Shown piece by piece: positions 23,855 through 34,724 of a stretch of DNA of 64,000 nt; the stretch's first letter is position 1; every line of letters starts with the position of its first letter. Source of the DNA: Heterohyrax brucei (lineage: Eukaryota > Chordata > Mammalia > Hyracoidea > Procaviidae); the NCBI GenBank assembly GCA_028571685.1, contig CM053146.1, forward strand, positions 62,219,431 to 62,283,430, in the 5' to 3' direction. Position numbers and translations under genes: made by a program. The notes under the pieces are model-generated. The model made no database searches and was not told where the DNA came from. It was given only the letters and a program-made list of their open reading frames with translations.

Positions 23855-25664
23855 AGAAGAAGTAAAACTATATTTATATGTAGAGATATAATACTTTACA
23901 GAGAGAACCCAAAGGACTTGACAAGAAGTCTGCTAGAACTAATAGAAGGATTTGGCAGAGTAGCAGGAGACAAAATAAACATACAAAAATTAGTTGAACT
24001 GCTGTACATCAATAGGGAGAACTATGAAAAGGAAATCAGGAAAGCAATGCCATTTATAACAGCCACTAAAAAAAAAAATATTTAGGAATAAATCTAATCA
24101 GGGATGTAAATGACCTATATAAGAAAGCTACAAAATAATACTGCAAGAAAACACACGAGATCTACATACATGGAAAAATATGCCTTGCTCATTGATAAGT
24201 GGAAATGACAATTCTACCATAAGCAATTTGCAGATACAAAGCAATCCTGATCCAGATACTGACAACATTCTTTAAAGAGATGGAAAAACTTACCAATAAC
24301 TTCATATGGAATGGGAAGAGGCCCCATATAAGTAGAGCACTATTGAAGAAGAATAAAGTAGGGAGATTGGCACTATCTGACCTCAGAAACTTCTATACAG
24401 CTCGAGTAGATGAAACAACTGACCCTGGTGCAATGACAGATACATGGACCAACTGAACAGAACTGAGAACACAGATGGAAATCCATCTACCTACAATCAT
24501 CTGACCTTTAATAAAGGCCCAAATTCCATTAAGTGGGGTAAAGATTCTTTTTAACAAATGATGCTACAAAACTGGCTACCCATCTGTATAAAATGAAACG
24601 GGACCCATACTACACACCAAACACAAAAACTAATTCAAAGTAGATCAAAGACTTAAATATAAAACCTTAAACTCAGAGGTCATTAAAAAATATACATATG
24701 TAAGGCCAATGCTAAAGGATAATACATAGCATAAATAGGATACGTACCATGACTAACAATACACAAACATCAGAAGATAAACCAAATAACTGAGATCTTC
24801 AGAAAATTAAACATATGCTCATCAACAGATTTCAGCAAAAGAATAAAAAGAGAACCTAGTAGAAAAACTGATAAATCATCCAAATGTCTAATCTCTAAAA
24901 TTTTTATGAAAATCCATCATTTCTACAAGAAAAAAAGGACGAATAATCCAGTTAACTAATGGGCAAAGGATATAAAGAAACACATAACCAAAACAGAAGT
25001 TCAGGTAACTGACAGACACATGAGGAAGTGAGAGCCATCAGTATCCATTAAGGAAATGCAAATCAAAACTACAATGAAATACTGTCTCACTCCAATGTCA
25101 CTAGCATAGATTTTTTTTTTTTTTTTAAGAAAATAACAAATGTTGGAGAGGTTGTAGGAAATCAGAATGGTGCAACCATTTTGGATAATGATATGGTACT
25201 TTCTTAAAAAGACAGAAATAGAAATACCATATGATCCAGTAATCCTAATCCTAGGAATATATCCAAGAGAAATAAGAGCTGTCACAGGAGTAGACATCTG
25301 CACACCCATGTTCATCGCAGCAGTATTCATAATAGCAAAAAGATGGAAACAGCCTATGTTGTTTGTTGAATGAATAAACAAATTATGATACATACATAAA
25401 TGGAAAACTATGCAATAAAGAAAACTGATGAATCGAAGGGTATCATTCTAAGTGTGGTAAGTCAATTACAAAAAGACAAATACTGTTTGAGACCAGTGTT
25501 GTAAAGACTAATGAAAAGGCTTACACACATAAAGAAACAATCTCTGATGATTATAAGAGAGAAAAGTGTGGAGGAGGGGAAATCACTAACAAAATAGTAG
25601 TTAAGTGGTAACTTTGGGACAGGGAAAGACTACAGAGTAAGTTAGCACAATGTGATCAAGGCAA

Positions 25665-25679
25665 TGTCATAGAAACTTC
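25665..25679 (+). repeat. 15-bp target-site duplication, left
   Basis: TGTCATAGAAACTTC, identical to 26368-26382. Confidence 0.92.
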
Positions 25680-26367
25680 GTGTTGTCACTGTGTGCCGCT
25701 GAGTCAATTCCAACTCATAGTAACTCTGTGCACAACAGAAGGAAACACTGCAGTGCTTCGCCATCTTCACAGTCGTGGTTACACGTTGACCCAGTGTTGC
25801 AGCCACTGTATCAATCCACGTCATCAAGGGCTTCCTCCTTTTTGTTGATGCTCTACTTTAGCGAGCATGATGTCCTTCTCCAGGGACTGGTTCCTCCTGA
25901 AAACATGTTTGAAGTATGTAAGATGATGTTTCATCACCCTTGCTTCTAAAAAGTATTCTTCCTGTACTTTTTCCAAGACAGATTTGTTCATACTTCTGGC
26001 GGAATGGTGTGTTCAATATTCTTCCCCAACACCACAATTCAAAGGCATCAGTCCCTTAGTCTTCTTTATTTTTGTCCAGTTTTCACATGCATTTGACGTA
26101 ATTGACAGTACCATGGCTTCAGTCAGGCACACCTCGGTCTGCCAAGTGGCATCTTTGGTTCTCAACACTTTAAAGAGGTCATATGCCCAATGAAACACTG
26201 TATTTCCTGACCTCTGTTCCTGTGGCTCTTGATTGTAGGTACAAGTGAAACAAAATTCTTCACAACCCCAACCTTCCCTCCATTTGTCATGATGTTATTT
26301 ATTAGTCTAGCATTGAAGATTTTTATTTTCTTCATGTTAAGGTGAAATCCATCCTAAAGGCTTTCAT
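25680..26367 (-). mobile_element. RTE LINE inserted in an L1 3' UTR
   Basis: Antisense RTE from its tail (GTGTTGTCACTGTGTGCCGC) to the C-terminal coding region (ATTTTCTTCATGTTAAGGTG), flanked by a perfect 15-bp target duplication and splitting an L1 3' UTR. Confidence 0.93.
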
Positions 26368-26382
26368 TGTCATAGAAACTTC
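26368..26382 (+). repeat. 15-bp target-site duplication, right
   Basis: Identical to 25665-25679. Confidence 0.92.
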
Positions 26383-27165
26383 ATAGTTATATCCAAACAG
26401 CCTGAAGGACTGAGATACTGGGCCAATGCCTGGAGATCTTTGTCTCAGGGGACATCTGAGTCAATTAGCATAATACTGTTCCTAAAGAATATGTTCTACG
26501 TCTTACTTCTGTAAGTAATGCCTGGGGTCTTAAAGGCGTGTCAGTGACTATCTAAGATACATCTACCAGTCCCATTCTGTCTGTAGGAAAGGGGGATGAA
26601 GTAAAGCAAAGCCACAGGGGTAATGTTAGTCCAAAGGACTAACAGACCACAAGTCCACAACCTGCTCCAGCCTGAGCCCAGAACAACTAGATGGTGCCAG
26701 AATACCACCACATACCGCTCTGATAGGGGTCACAGCAGAGGATCCTGGAAGGAGCAGGAAAAAAATATATAGGACAAAATTGAAATTCACACACACACAC
26801 AAGACGGGGCTTCCTAGTCTGATAAAAACTTGAGAACTCTGAGACTATGGCTCCCAGAAACACCTTTCACTCAGAACTAAAATCACTCTTGAAGTTCGCC
26901 CTTCAGCCAGAGATTACACAATTCTGTAAAACAAACAATAATACATGCGAAGAATATGATTTTTAGCTCAATCATGTAAATAAGAACAAATGAGCAACTC
27001 CTGCCCAAAAGCAAAAACAAGAAGGCAGGAAGCAATAGGAAAACAGGGAATCCAGGTAGAGAAGACTGTTGACAGGTTGCACGGATTGCAACCAGTGTCG
27101 CAAAAAAAATAAAAAAAAAATTATACATAAATTATTTAATGAGAAATTAGTTTTCTCTGTCAACT
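26368..27165 (+). mobile_element. Afrotherian L1 3' UTR
   Basis: TCTTTGTCTCAGGGGACATC, AGAACAACTAGATGGTGCCA and AGACTATGGCTCCCAGAAAC, ending in an A-rich tail before 27165. Continues the L1 from 23340. Confidence 0.8.
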
Positions 27166-27335
27166 TTCAAATTATGTGTTAAAAAAATAATTCCAAGAAA
27201 AGCTGAATTTCTAGAGTCTCTATATGCCTACACCATACTACTATCCTTAGATTTTAGTCACTGATTCTGTTTTAGAATCTTCTATTTTGAGTTACTACCT
27301 ACATTTGTATGTATTTATCATCTTTCTGTTTTTGT

Positions 27336-27533
27336 TAAGTACTGTTAAGTAAATTTGGACCTTATAGTGACCCCATGTGACAGAGAAGCAGAAGTTCCCT
27401 ATAGGTGTTTCTAGCTATAATCTTTAAGGGAGTAGATTGCCATGTACTGCTCCTTCAGAGCTACTGGATATGTTAGAACAACCATCCTTTTCGTTAGCAG
27501 CCATGCACTTAACTGCTGTGCTACCAGGTTAGC
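27336..27533 (-). mobile_element. AfroSINE, long form
   Basis: TTAAGTACTGTTAAGTAAAT to TTAACTGCTGTGCTACCAGG, reverse orientation and diverged. Confidence 0.75.
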
Positions 27534-27742
27534 ACTTAGCCAGCCAAGTGCTGCTAAATAGTAGCTTAAATCAATATTTCCTTCAAAGATAGTTACCTAT
27601 AGCCAGGTATGCTAGAGTCAATTGTATGTATGTCTTCCTGACTTTGCATTCAGTGATTTCACTTTGTAGTGATTTCACTTTGGTAGCTGACAGCAAAGAC
27701 AGCAGGTAACTCTGTAAGAACTCTGTTGATAGGTGTACACAT
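27534..27742. other. No gene or repeat recognised
   Basis: Unassigned short stretch. Confidence 0.4.
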
Positions 27743-27992
27743 TGGCTCACATACTTCGAGCATGTTATCAGAAAGGGTCAGTCCCTGGAGAAGGATATAT
27801 GCTTGGTAAAGTGGAAAGTCATCAAAAAAAGAGGAAGACTCTTAAGGAGATGGACTGACACAGTGTCTGCAACAATGGGCTTAAACACCAAAACAATTGT
27901 GAGGATAGTGCAGGGCAGCAAAGTGTTTGGTTCTGTTGTACATAGCACACCATGAGTAGGAACCAACTTGATGTCACCTAACAACAGCTTGA
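27743..27992 (+). mobile_element. RTE LINE 3' end
   Basis: CATACTTCGAGCATGTTATC, AAAAAAGAGGAAGACTCTTA and TCACCTAACAACAG. Confidence 0.9.
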
Positions 27993-28390
27993 AATCTGCC
28001 TGGATGGAAGTAGTGTTGTTGTTGTTAGTTGCCATGGAGATGACTCAGACTTCATGGAAACTTTATGCGTAGCGTAACAGCCGTGGAAATGAGCAACTAT
28101 AACGCTACAAATACTTTCTGTTCAGAGAGCCGGTTGTTTGACATATATCTGCACACCCCGGTTGGGGCCTTTTTGTTTCAGAGGCCTATCAAGTGATAGA
28201 AATCTGATATATAGGGCCTCGAGACAACAATACAAAATTCTAGCAGGGAGGGGGCACCAATTCTAAGTTAGTTGTGTCATGTCAGCCACTGCAAACATCT
28301 TTGCTGAATTATCATGTTATCTAAGAGCCAAACTTCTTCCCATCAAAATCATGTAAGTTTGAGTGGCCTTTGGTTTCTCCTTATTAGGAA
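27993..28390. other. No gene or repeat firmly recognised
   Basis: A TTGTTGTTGTTAGTTGCCAT near 28015 suggests another decayed RTE/AfroSINE end in reverse; the rest is unassigned. Confidence 0.35.
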
Positions 28391-28763
28391 TTCTCTATAG
28401 GGTAACTATGAGCAGGAATCAACTCAATGGCAATGTGGACACCCTGGTGATGTAGTAATTAAGACTTCAGCTGCTATTCAAAATGTTGGCAGTTTGAATT
28501 CAGCACGTGCTCCTTGACCCTGTGAGGGCAGTTCAACTGTGTCCTATAAGGTCATTACGAGTCATAACTGACTCCACAGTGGTGGGTTTGATTTTTGGCT
28601 GAGCTGAAGCATGCAATGAGTTACAGCTGCTAACCAAAAAGGTTGACAGTTTTAATCCATCATTCCCACCATTCCCACCTGGAAATCCTATGAGGCAGTT
28701 CTCCTCTCTCCTTTAGAGTCACTATGAGTCAGAACCAACTTGATGGCACCTAACAACAATAAG
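28391..28763 (+). mobile_element. Cluster of three AfroSINE copies
   Basis: 28391-28435 is an AfroSINE 3' end, 28437-28599 a full copy with a GGGTTTGATTTTTGG tail, and 28600-28763 a copy with the RTE-type tail (GGCACCTAACAACAATAAG). All three are sense and nearly contiguous. Confidence 0.85.
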
Positions 28764-29207
28764 TTCAAGCATAGCTATTTTCCTTGATGTAGGTAGGTAT
28801 CAGGTCCTCCTGGGCTATGACGTTGTCTGAATGAGAAAAAAAGGAATAACAAATCCCAGAGACTACTTTATGTTCACAACTTGTGTTTTCCAATCAGTTA
28901 ACATCATAATCTCATGCACTATCATGGGTTCAAAAAGTTTCACTCATATAATAAAAGCCATTCTTAAGTAGCCCAACCTGTATTTCAAGAGGCCTCTGAT
29001 TTGGGTCAAGTGAAAAGCAAATTTTCATTTACCTCCCTGGTAAAGATCTCTCACACTAGTAGAAAGACGGACAGGCTCACTGCAGCCGTTACCAGCTGAA
29101 TCACAGCTAAGTGGTTAAGTTCTCTCAGACTGACAAAGCTCATGAAAGTGTCTTCTTAGGGCTCCTATTTAATACTACAGATTCTGATCTTATTTAGAAA
29201 ATGCTTT
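28764..29207. other. No gene or repeat recognised
   Basis: Unassigned. Confidence 0.4.
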
Positions 29208-29590
29208 ATTGTTGTCATTAGGTGCCGCCAAGTGTATTTCAACTGAAAACAACCTTATATGCATAATAGGGTGGTAAAATATACAGTGTCTTTAAAGGCT
29301 GCCTACCAGTGTTCTAGGGGACCTTGGCAGTGTTAAGCCCTTGAGCGTGACAGAGACCTGGCGCTCTGCTCCTATAAAGACTGTTGCTGTTGTTGCATGC
29401 TGTCAAGTTAATTCAGACTTACAGTGACCTCAAACTTCAGAGTTGAACTTCCCTGCAGGGTTTCCTAGGCAGCAGTCATTATGAAATGGATTACAGTCTA
29501 GAAAATCCCATAGGTCAGTTCTACTCTGTCACATGGGGTCATTATGAGTTGAAAATCAACTTGATGGCACTTAACAACAGTATCAGTGTT
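29208..29590. mobile_element. Composite of RTE tail and AfroSINE fragments
   Basis: 29208-29300 is an antisense RTE tail (ATTGTTGTCATTAGGTGCCG). 29315-29380 is a sense AfroSINE head, apparently interrupted. 29385-29480 resembles a reverse AfroSINE variant. 29490-29580 is a sense AfroSINE 3' end with GGCACTTAACAACAG. At least two insertions are nested. Confidence 0.6.
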
Positions 29591-30248
29591 CTATACACAG
29601 TAGTGTTTTACTAAATGATGGAGAGTGAGTTTAACCAATGTCTTATCATTTTAAGTGCCTATTAACATCCATTAATATAAAAGTTAATTACAGTTTGTTT
29701 TTACCATTCCCACCTGGTTGAAAACCTTACTCTTCTAACTAGAGTGTTTTGAATGCTGCTTTAGCTTTAGCAGTGGTTGATTATGGAAAAGAGAATTTAA
29801 TTCTTAATGAATTAAGTGCATAATGGCAAAATTGCACTGGTATGAAGATAATTAGTAAGAAAAACATTTCTTAAAAGAAACATAAAAATCAAGAAAATGA
29901 ACTCTACTACTAATTCCACTTAGATTAATTTCATCATTTAGAAAATAGGGCTCTAGTGTTTTAAAATATTTGGAAAAAGAAATGCTTTATAAATAACACC
30001 TGCAAAGGAGTGTTTTAAGACTCAGATTTTGAACTTGAAGCTAAAAAGAAGCTGATGGAACCACCCTCTAGCTTTTCCCAACTAACCCAGCTGTGATCCA
30101 ACAAAAGCAGCTTTCTGAAAGTTGAGCAGTGAAGAAAAAATGAACTCTATTTGTTTACACATTATGCAATTTTAAAGTAACTCTTTAAGAACACTGTTGG
30201 TAAGTGTGCACACACAGAATCTTCAAGGAAGGCAATTTGACAGTAACT
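29591..30248. other. No gene or repeat recognised
   Basis: Unassigned, AT-rich. Confidence 0.4.
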
Positions 30249-30427
30249 ATTGCTGGTGTAGCTGTTAAGTGCTACATGTGCTAAAAAAAAAAGTCAGAAG
30301 TTTGAATCCACCAGGTGCTCCTTGGAAACTCTTTGGGGCAGTTCTGCTCCTTCCTACAGGTTTGCTATGAGCCAGAATCAAGTCATCTGCAACGGATTTG
30401 GTTTGGGTTTTTTTGTTTTGTTTTTAT
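30249..30427 (+). mobile_element. AfroSINE
   Basis: TGGTGTAGCTGTTAAGTGCT to a GGGTTTTTTTGTTTTGTTTT tail. Confidence 0.88.
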
Positions 30428-31114
30428 GGTATCCTCTAATTTTGAGAACTCATTTAGTTTAGGATATGAATCTAAGAAAGAAATTTTATAGTTTCAAGGA
30501 TACCACCGACAAAAGAGTAAAATTAATTTACATTTACTTTGGTGACAAAGAAAAAGAAGTGAAAACAAAAAGTCTCATTTACTGATTGCTATACTGGTCA
30601 CTTTAATCCTTCTTAATATATATTATAAAAGTTGTAAAGATGTAAAGAGAGATGAGATTAAAAGTCACTGCAGTTGATTTCATGTTTAACACTTGCAGAT
30701 CTCACTACAAAACCATGTGCCTATAAAAAATGGACAACTATTTTTCCAAAGTATAGGATCTGCGGGGGCGGGGGGGGGGCTGGTCAAAACTATCATGCCA
30801 AGTAAATAATAAGCCTTCATGTATGAATAGAAGTTGACACAAAAAACTCAGTCGAAAGTACATGCCAAGTGATTACTGCTATCAAGTAGCTTAGATTCTA
30901 GAAGAGACAGTCAAGGAAATAAACAGTCTAAGTACAATAAGACATAGAACAGAACCCAGTGAGGAACAGCTTTTTGTTGGCAGTCAGCATTTCCTAGGCA
31001 GGCACCATAAAGTAATTCTGGAAGCAAGAAATATAGACCCAGCAATGAGATCTGTGTTCAACAGTGAACTGCAAAACTAGAGGAGATTGTCAGTTCAGAG
31101 AAGAAATGAGGATT
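30428..31114. other. No gene recognised; contains a G-rich tract
   Basis: Unassigned apart from a G-rich tract at 30763-30779 (GCGGGGGCGGGGGGGGGG). Confidence 0.45.
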
Positions 31115-31300
31115 ACCTACACTCTTCATGCCTCTACTTCCTCATCTGTAAAATGGGGATAATAACAGTCCCTCATAAGGCTTCTGTGAGGATAAAATGA
31201 GTTGAAATACTAGATACAGGTTAATACAAAGGTCTTAGAAACGTGTTGACACATTAAATGACGTACAAATGTTAGCAATTATTGGTAACTATTATAATAA
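31115..31300 (+). mobile_element. MIR SINE
   Basis: CCTCTACTTCCTCATCTGTA, AAATGGGGATAATAACAGTC and TTCTGTGAGGATAAAATGAG. Confidence 0.88.
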
Positions 31301-31485
31301 CTTTTAAAGCAGGGTTCTAAAATAGATACTTGATCATGTTTAGTGGTTAGGTGAGGGAAGCAGGGATTGAAGAACACGGCCAACTTGGATGCAGAGAACA
31401 TGAACAAGCTCATTGATCACATCTGGATAAAAGAGACTAAGGTTTTGCAGCAATAAAGACCTCCTGGCCCAGGACTCTTAATACC

Positions 31486-31612
31486 CTGAGAGCAGCCTTT
31501 GTAGATTTGTATGGTTTTATTCTTTGAAAGCAGGTACTAGACTTTTTGTTTGACATTTCCAGACACCTGCTCTTAGCTTGGCTCTTAGTAGACTATCAGT
31601 AAATGGTTATTA
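31486..31612 (+). mobile_element. L2-like 3' end
   Basis: Decayed L2 terminus with GCAGGTACTAGACTTTTTGT and CTTAGTAGACTATCAGTAAA. Confidence 0.5.
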
Positions 31613-31623
31613 CCCACCCTCCC

Positions 31624-31792
31624 ACTGCCACCAAATCCACTCTGACTCACAGTGACACCATGGGGTTTCCACAGCTGTGAATCTATACAGAAGCAGATTG
31701 TCACATCTCCCTCAGAGTCACCAGTGGTTTGAAACTGCTGACTTTTCGATTAGTAGTCGACTGCTTCAACCACTGTGCAGCCGGGGCTCCTT
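31624..31792 (-). mobile_element. AfroSINE, variant subfamily
   Basis: CACCAAATCCACTCTGACTC to CACTGTGCAGCCGGGGCTCC in reverse. Confidence 0.8.
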
Positions 31793-32889
31793 AAATCATT
31801 ATTAAAAGAAAGAAAAATATATGAACAAATGAAGAAATTTGAAACTGGATTGATACCAGAGCCTTGGGAACAGCAGAGCTTCCCAGAAGTGAGAGCACTG
31901 GGGACCCAGTTGGAAGACTAAACAACTCTAAGAGCAAAGAATATGTAGCACTTATTCAAACAGTTCCTTAGTACTCACAACTTTGGGCAATTGTATCAAA
32001 TGTGTATACTGTCTGCCATTAGCAAAATAAAAAAAAAAAAATTTTTTTTTTTTTTTAATACCAAATCACTTTTCTCCATACCCAAAATGTTCCTCAGACT
32101 GCCAATCTCTACGTTGCTAATTAGGATCCGTTCAGGAAAAACCTGATTATTTAAATGTGGGTAAGTTTACCTTTGGAAAGGAAGAAAAAAATCACTTAGA
32201 GAAACAAAGGGCAGTAACTTGTGTCTCCCTCTCTTCTCTGGCCTTCTTGTCCATTTCTTGACTTGCAGAGAGGAGAGGCAAAGCCTTCACGTGGTCAAAG
32301 GAGACAGAGGGAGAGGCCAGAGTGAGGCCTTTTGCAGAACGTGGCTGTCTGGGAATCTGGCCCACTGCTGTTGAAAGTCCATTTTTCTCAAGATGAACAC
32401 TTTTGCCCAACATTGTTGCAACTCTCATCCAATGCACACTGTCCTATGGCCTGAACTGCTGTCCTCTTTTTTGATGCTGCAAACTTCCCCTCTGGAGATG
32501 CCTGTTTATCAGACATCAGGCAACAAAGACCAAGTAATCCCAGAGCACAGTCCTTTAGCTTGTTTGCCTTGAAAACTTTACAACAGGATTAGTTATTCCC
32601 ATTGCCCAACTCTCTCAGCTCCCTCTGCTATGAGGGAATATAGAATCTGGAAATAATTTTTCTCACAAAATAACTTTTCAGGAAGAAAGACATTTCCTAC
32701 TTCTCATAGTCTCTTTCAGCTTGCGTAATTTCTGTCAGCTTCAGTTCTCTGCCTGATTTTATCTGTACTTTCAACCTGTAGGCAGGTGAGGTTGAAAGCT
32801 ACCTGGATATGAGAATTCAAGGTTATTTATGAAAGATGTCTTAAGATTTCCTCCCTATTTATTAACTTTGCTCCTCAGTCAGCGTATCC
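31793..32889. other. No gene recognised; contains an A/T palindromic tract
   Basis: Unassigned apart from an A-run to T-run junction at about 32028-32057 that is self-complementary. Confidence 0.45.
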
Positions 32890-33068
32890 TAAACTTAACA
32901 CCTATCAGAATTGTCTGAGAGGATTCTACATCACACACACACACCTCAAGAGTTTCTAATTCTGTTGATCTGGAGTGTGACCTAGTAATTTACATTTCTA
33001 GTAAGTTTCCAGGTGATACTGATATTTTGATCCAGAGAACATACTTTGAGAAACATTGCCCTGAATTC
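32890..33068 (+). mobile_element. MER5-like hAT fragment
   Basis: AATTTACATTTCTAGTAAGT, CCAGGTGATACTGATATTTT and ACATACTTTGAGAAACATTG. Confidence 0.82.
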
Positions 33069-33431
33069 AAACTTTCAAGTATCAATTGAAATTCTAAAAA
33101 CAAAACTAACTGCTTGGCACCAGAGAAAAAGGCATGCCAAGTAAAAGAATATAAGAATTTGAGATGAAATTTTCTGGAGGGAAACGATTATAATTATATG
33201 GAGAGAATGTCAGGCCAGTCAGAGAGGAATTCCAGGGTAGGCAATTCTCTACATTTTTTGTACTTATTATCTGTCCTCTATTTCCAATTTGTATGCCAAG
33301 CAAATAATCTGAGAAGCTGAATTATACGAAGAAGAACGTGGCACCAGGATTAAAGAACGACTCTTTAACAACCTACATTATGCAGACGACATCACCTCAG
33401 TTGCTGGAAGTGAAGAAAATTTGAAACACTG

Positions 33432-33695
33432 ATGAAGATCAAGGACCACAGTCTTTTTTATGGATTGTACCTCAACATCAAGAAAACAAAAATCTTCACA
33501 ACTGGACCAGTAAGGAACATCATCATAAATGGAGAAAGGATTGAGGTCATCAAGGATTTCATTTTACTTGGGTCTACCATCAACACCCACGGAAACAACA
33601 GTCAAGAAATTGAAAGAAGCACTGCATTGTGTAAATATGCTGCAAAGGATCTCTTTGAAGTATTGAAAAGTAAAGATAATCACCTTGAAGACTAA
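33432..33695 (+). pseudogene. RTE ORF2 C-terminal remnant
   Basis: An 87-codon open stretch from the region after the reverse transcriptase catalytic core of the RTE polyprotein. Visible words are LNIKKTKIFTTGP, NIIINGERIEVIKDFILLG and STINTHGNNSQEIERS. These are the RTE/BovB wording of the thumb-connection region, which positions primer and template. The upstream catalytic YADD-type segment is out of frame just before 33430 (TATGCAGACGACATCACC at 33379). The downstream frame is broken at 33695 and again by the LTR at 33869. Non-functional. Confidence 0.8.
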
Positions 33696-33824
33696 AGTGT
33701 GCCTGACCCAAGCCATGGTATTTTCAATTGTACCATATGCATGTGAAAGTTAGACAATGAACAAAGATGATAGATGAAGAATTGATGCCTTTGAGTTGTG
33801 GTGTTGGAGAAGAATGTTGAATGT

Positions 33825-33869
33825 ACCATGAACCACCAAAAGAGCAAACATATCTGTTCTAGAAAAAGT
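33825..33869 (+). repeat. 45-bp direct repeat flanking the LTR, left copy
   Basis: Starts ACCATGAACCACC and ends TAGAAAAAGT; identical over 45 bases to 34377-34421. The last base coincides with the T of the LTR's TG start. Confidence 0.93.
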
Positions 33870-34376
33870 GGTTGGAATTGTGTCCCCCCAAAAATGTGTG
33901 CAGCCGTGTGGCTGGGATATGGTTCCCAGTATCTTGGGAATGTCCTCCATTGTGTGGCTTTGCTAACTGTGTGTTAAAAGATTAGGGTGGGGCTACAAAT
34001 TCTGCATAGGATTACTTCCCTGTCCTGCTGTAGGGGGAGTTTCCCCGGAGTGTGGCTTGTCCCACCCTTAATGCTTTCAGATAAAAAGGAAAAAGAAACA
34101 AAGGACAATTGAGAACCTCGCTACCATCAAGCAAGCAGCACTGGGAGCAGAGCACATCCTTCAGACCAGAGGTTCTTGCGTGAGGACGCTCCCTGGACAA
34201 AGACTGATGCAATACCGGACTTCCCTCCAGAGCCAACAGGGGGAAAGTCTTTCCCTGGAGCGGACACCCTGAATATGGACTTGCAACCTACCGGACTGTG
34301 TAAGAATAAATCTTTCTTTGTTAAAGCCATCCACTCTGTGGTATTTCTGTTAGAGCGGCAGTAGCTGACTAAAACA
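33869..34376 (+). mobile_element. Solo ERVL-like LTR, copy A
   Basis: 508-bp LTR with TG...CA ends (TGGTTGGAATTGTG to GCTGACTAAAACA) and a poly(A) signal in GTAAGAATAAATCTTTC. Clearly the same family as 51521-52022. No gag, pol or env remnant is attached. Both flanks carry a 45-bp direct repeat instead of the expected 5-bp duplication. Confidence 0.85.
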
Positions 34377-34421
34377 ACCATGAACCACCAAAAGAGCAAA
34401 CATATCTGTTCTAGAAAAAGT
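34377..34421 (+). repeat. 45-bp direct repeat flanking the LTR, right copy
   Basis: Identical to 33825-33869; resumes the interrupted RTE. Confidence 0.93.
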
Positions 34422-34724
34422 ACCATCTGAGTGCTCCTTGGAAGCAAAGATGGCAAGACTACATCTCACATACTTTGGACATGTTGTCAGGAAGAATCAG
34501 TTCTTGGAGAAGTATCACACTTGGCAGGGTGGAGGGTCAGTGAAACCAAGGAAGACCCTTGATGAGATGGACTGACACAGTGTCTGCAACAATGGCCTTA
34601 AGCATAAAAACAATTGTGGACATGGCACAAGACCAGGCAGTGTTTCATTCTGTTGTTCACAGGGTCACTATGAGTAAGAACTGATTCGCCAGCACCTAAC
34701 AACAACAACAGCATTTACAGCTAA

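Larger units (their letters stand above)
23340..25679 (+). mobile_element. L1 LINE ORF2, 3' half
   Basis: Sense L1 ORF2 from the reverse transcriptase palm (CCATGACCAAGTGACATTCA) through the C-terminal region (GTAATCCTAATCCTAGGAAT) into the 3' UTR, where an RTE interrupts it. The 3' UTR resumes at 26368. The 5' part is missing, as usual for truncated L1. Confidence 0.85.
33283..34712 (+). mobile_element. RTE LINE 3' half, interrupted by an LTR
   Basis: Sense RTE from the RT/thumb region (GTATGCCAAGCAAATAATCT) to the CACCTAACAACAACAACAGC tail. Split at 33869-34376 by a solo LTR. 33432-33695 is an 87-codon open stretch of its C-terminal region. Confidence 0.92.

Noticed and set aside
25001..25393. 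A 130-codon minus-strand open frame
   Set aside because: Antisense to L1 ORF2; a shadow.
28391..28763. Tandem similar units considered as a CRISPR-like or satellite array
   Set aside because: The units are diverged AfroSINEs of unequal length with SINE tails, not regular direct repeats with spacers.
33869..34376. A complete endogenous retrovirus at either LTR locus
   Set aside because: Each locus has one LTR only and no adjacent gag, pol or env-like sequence, so these are solo LTRs.
34012..34456. Minus-strand open frames conserved between two loci (also 51716-51977)
   Set aside because: The apparent conservation is because both loci are copies of the same LTR; the frames are antisense and have no known protein features.
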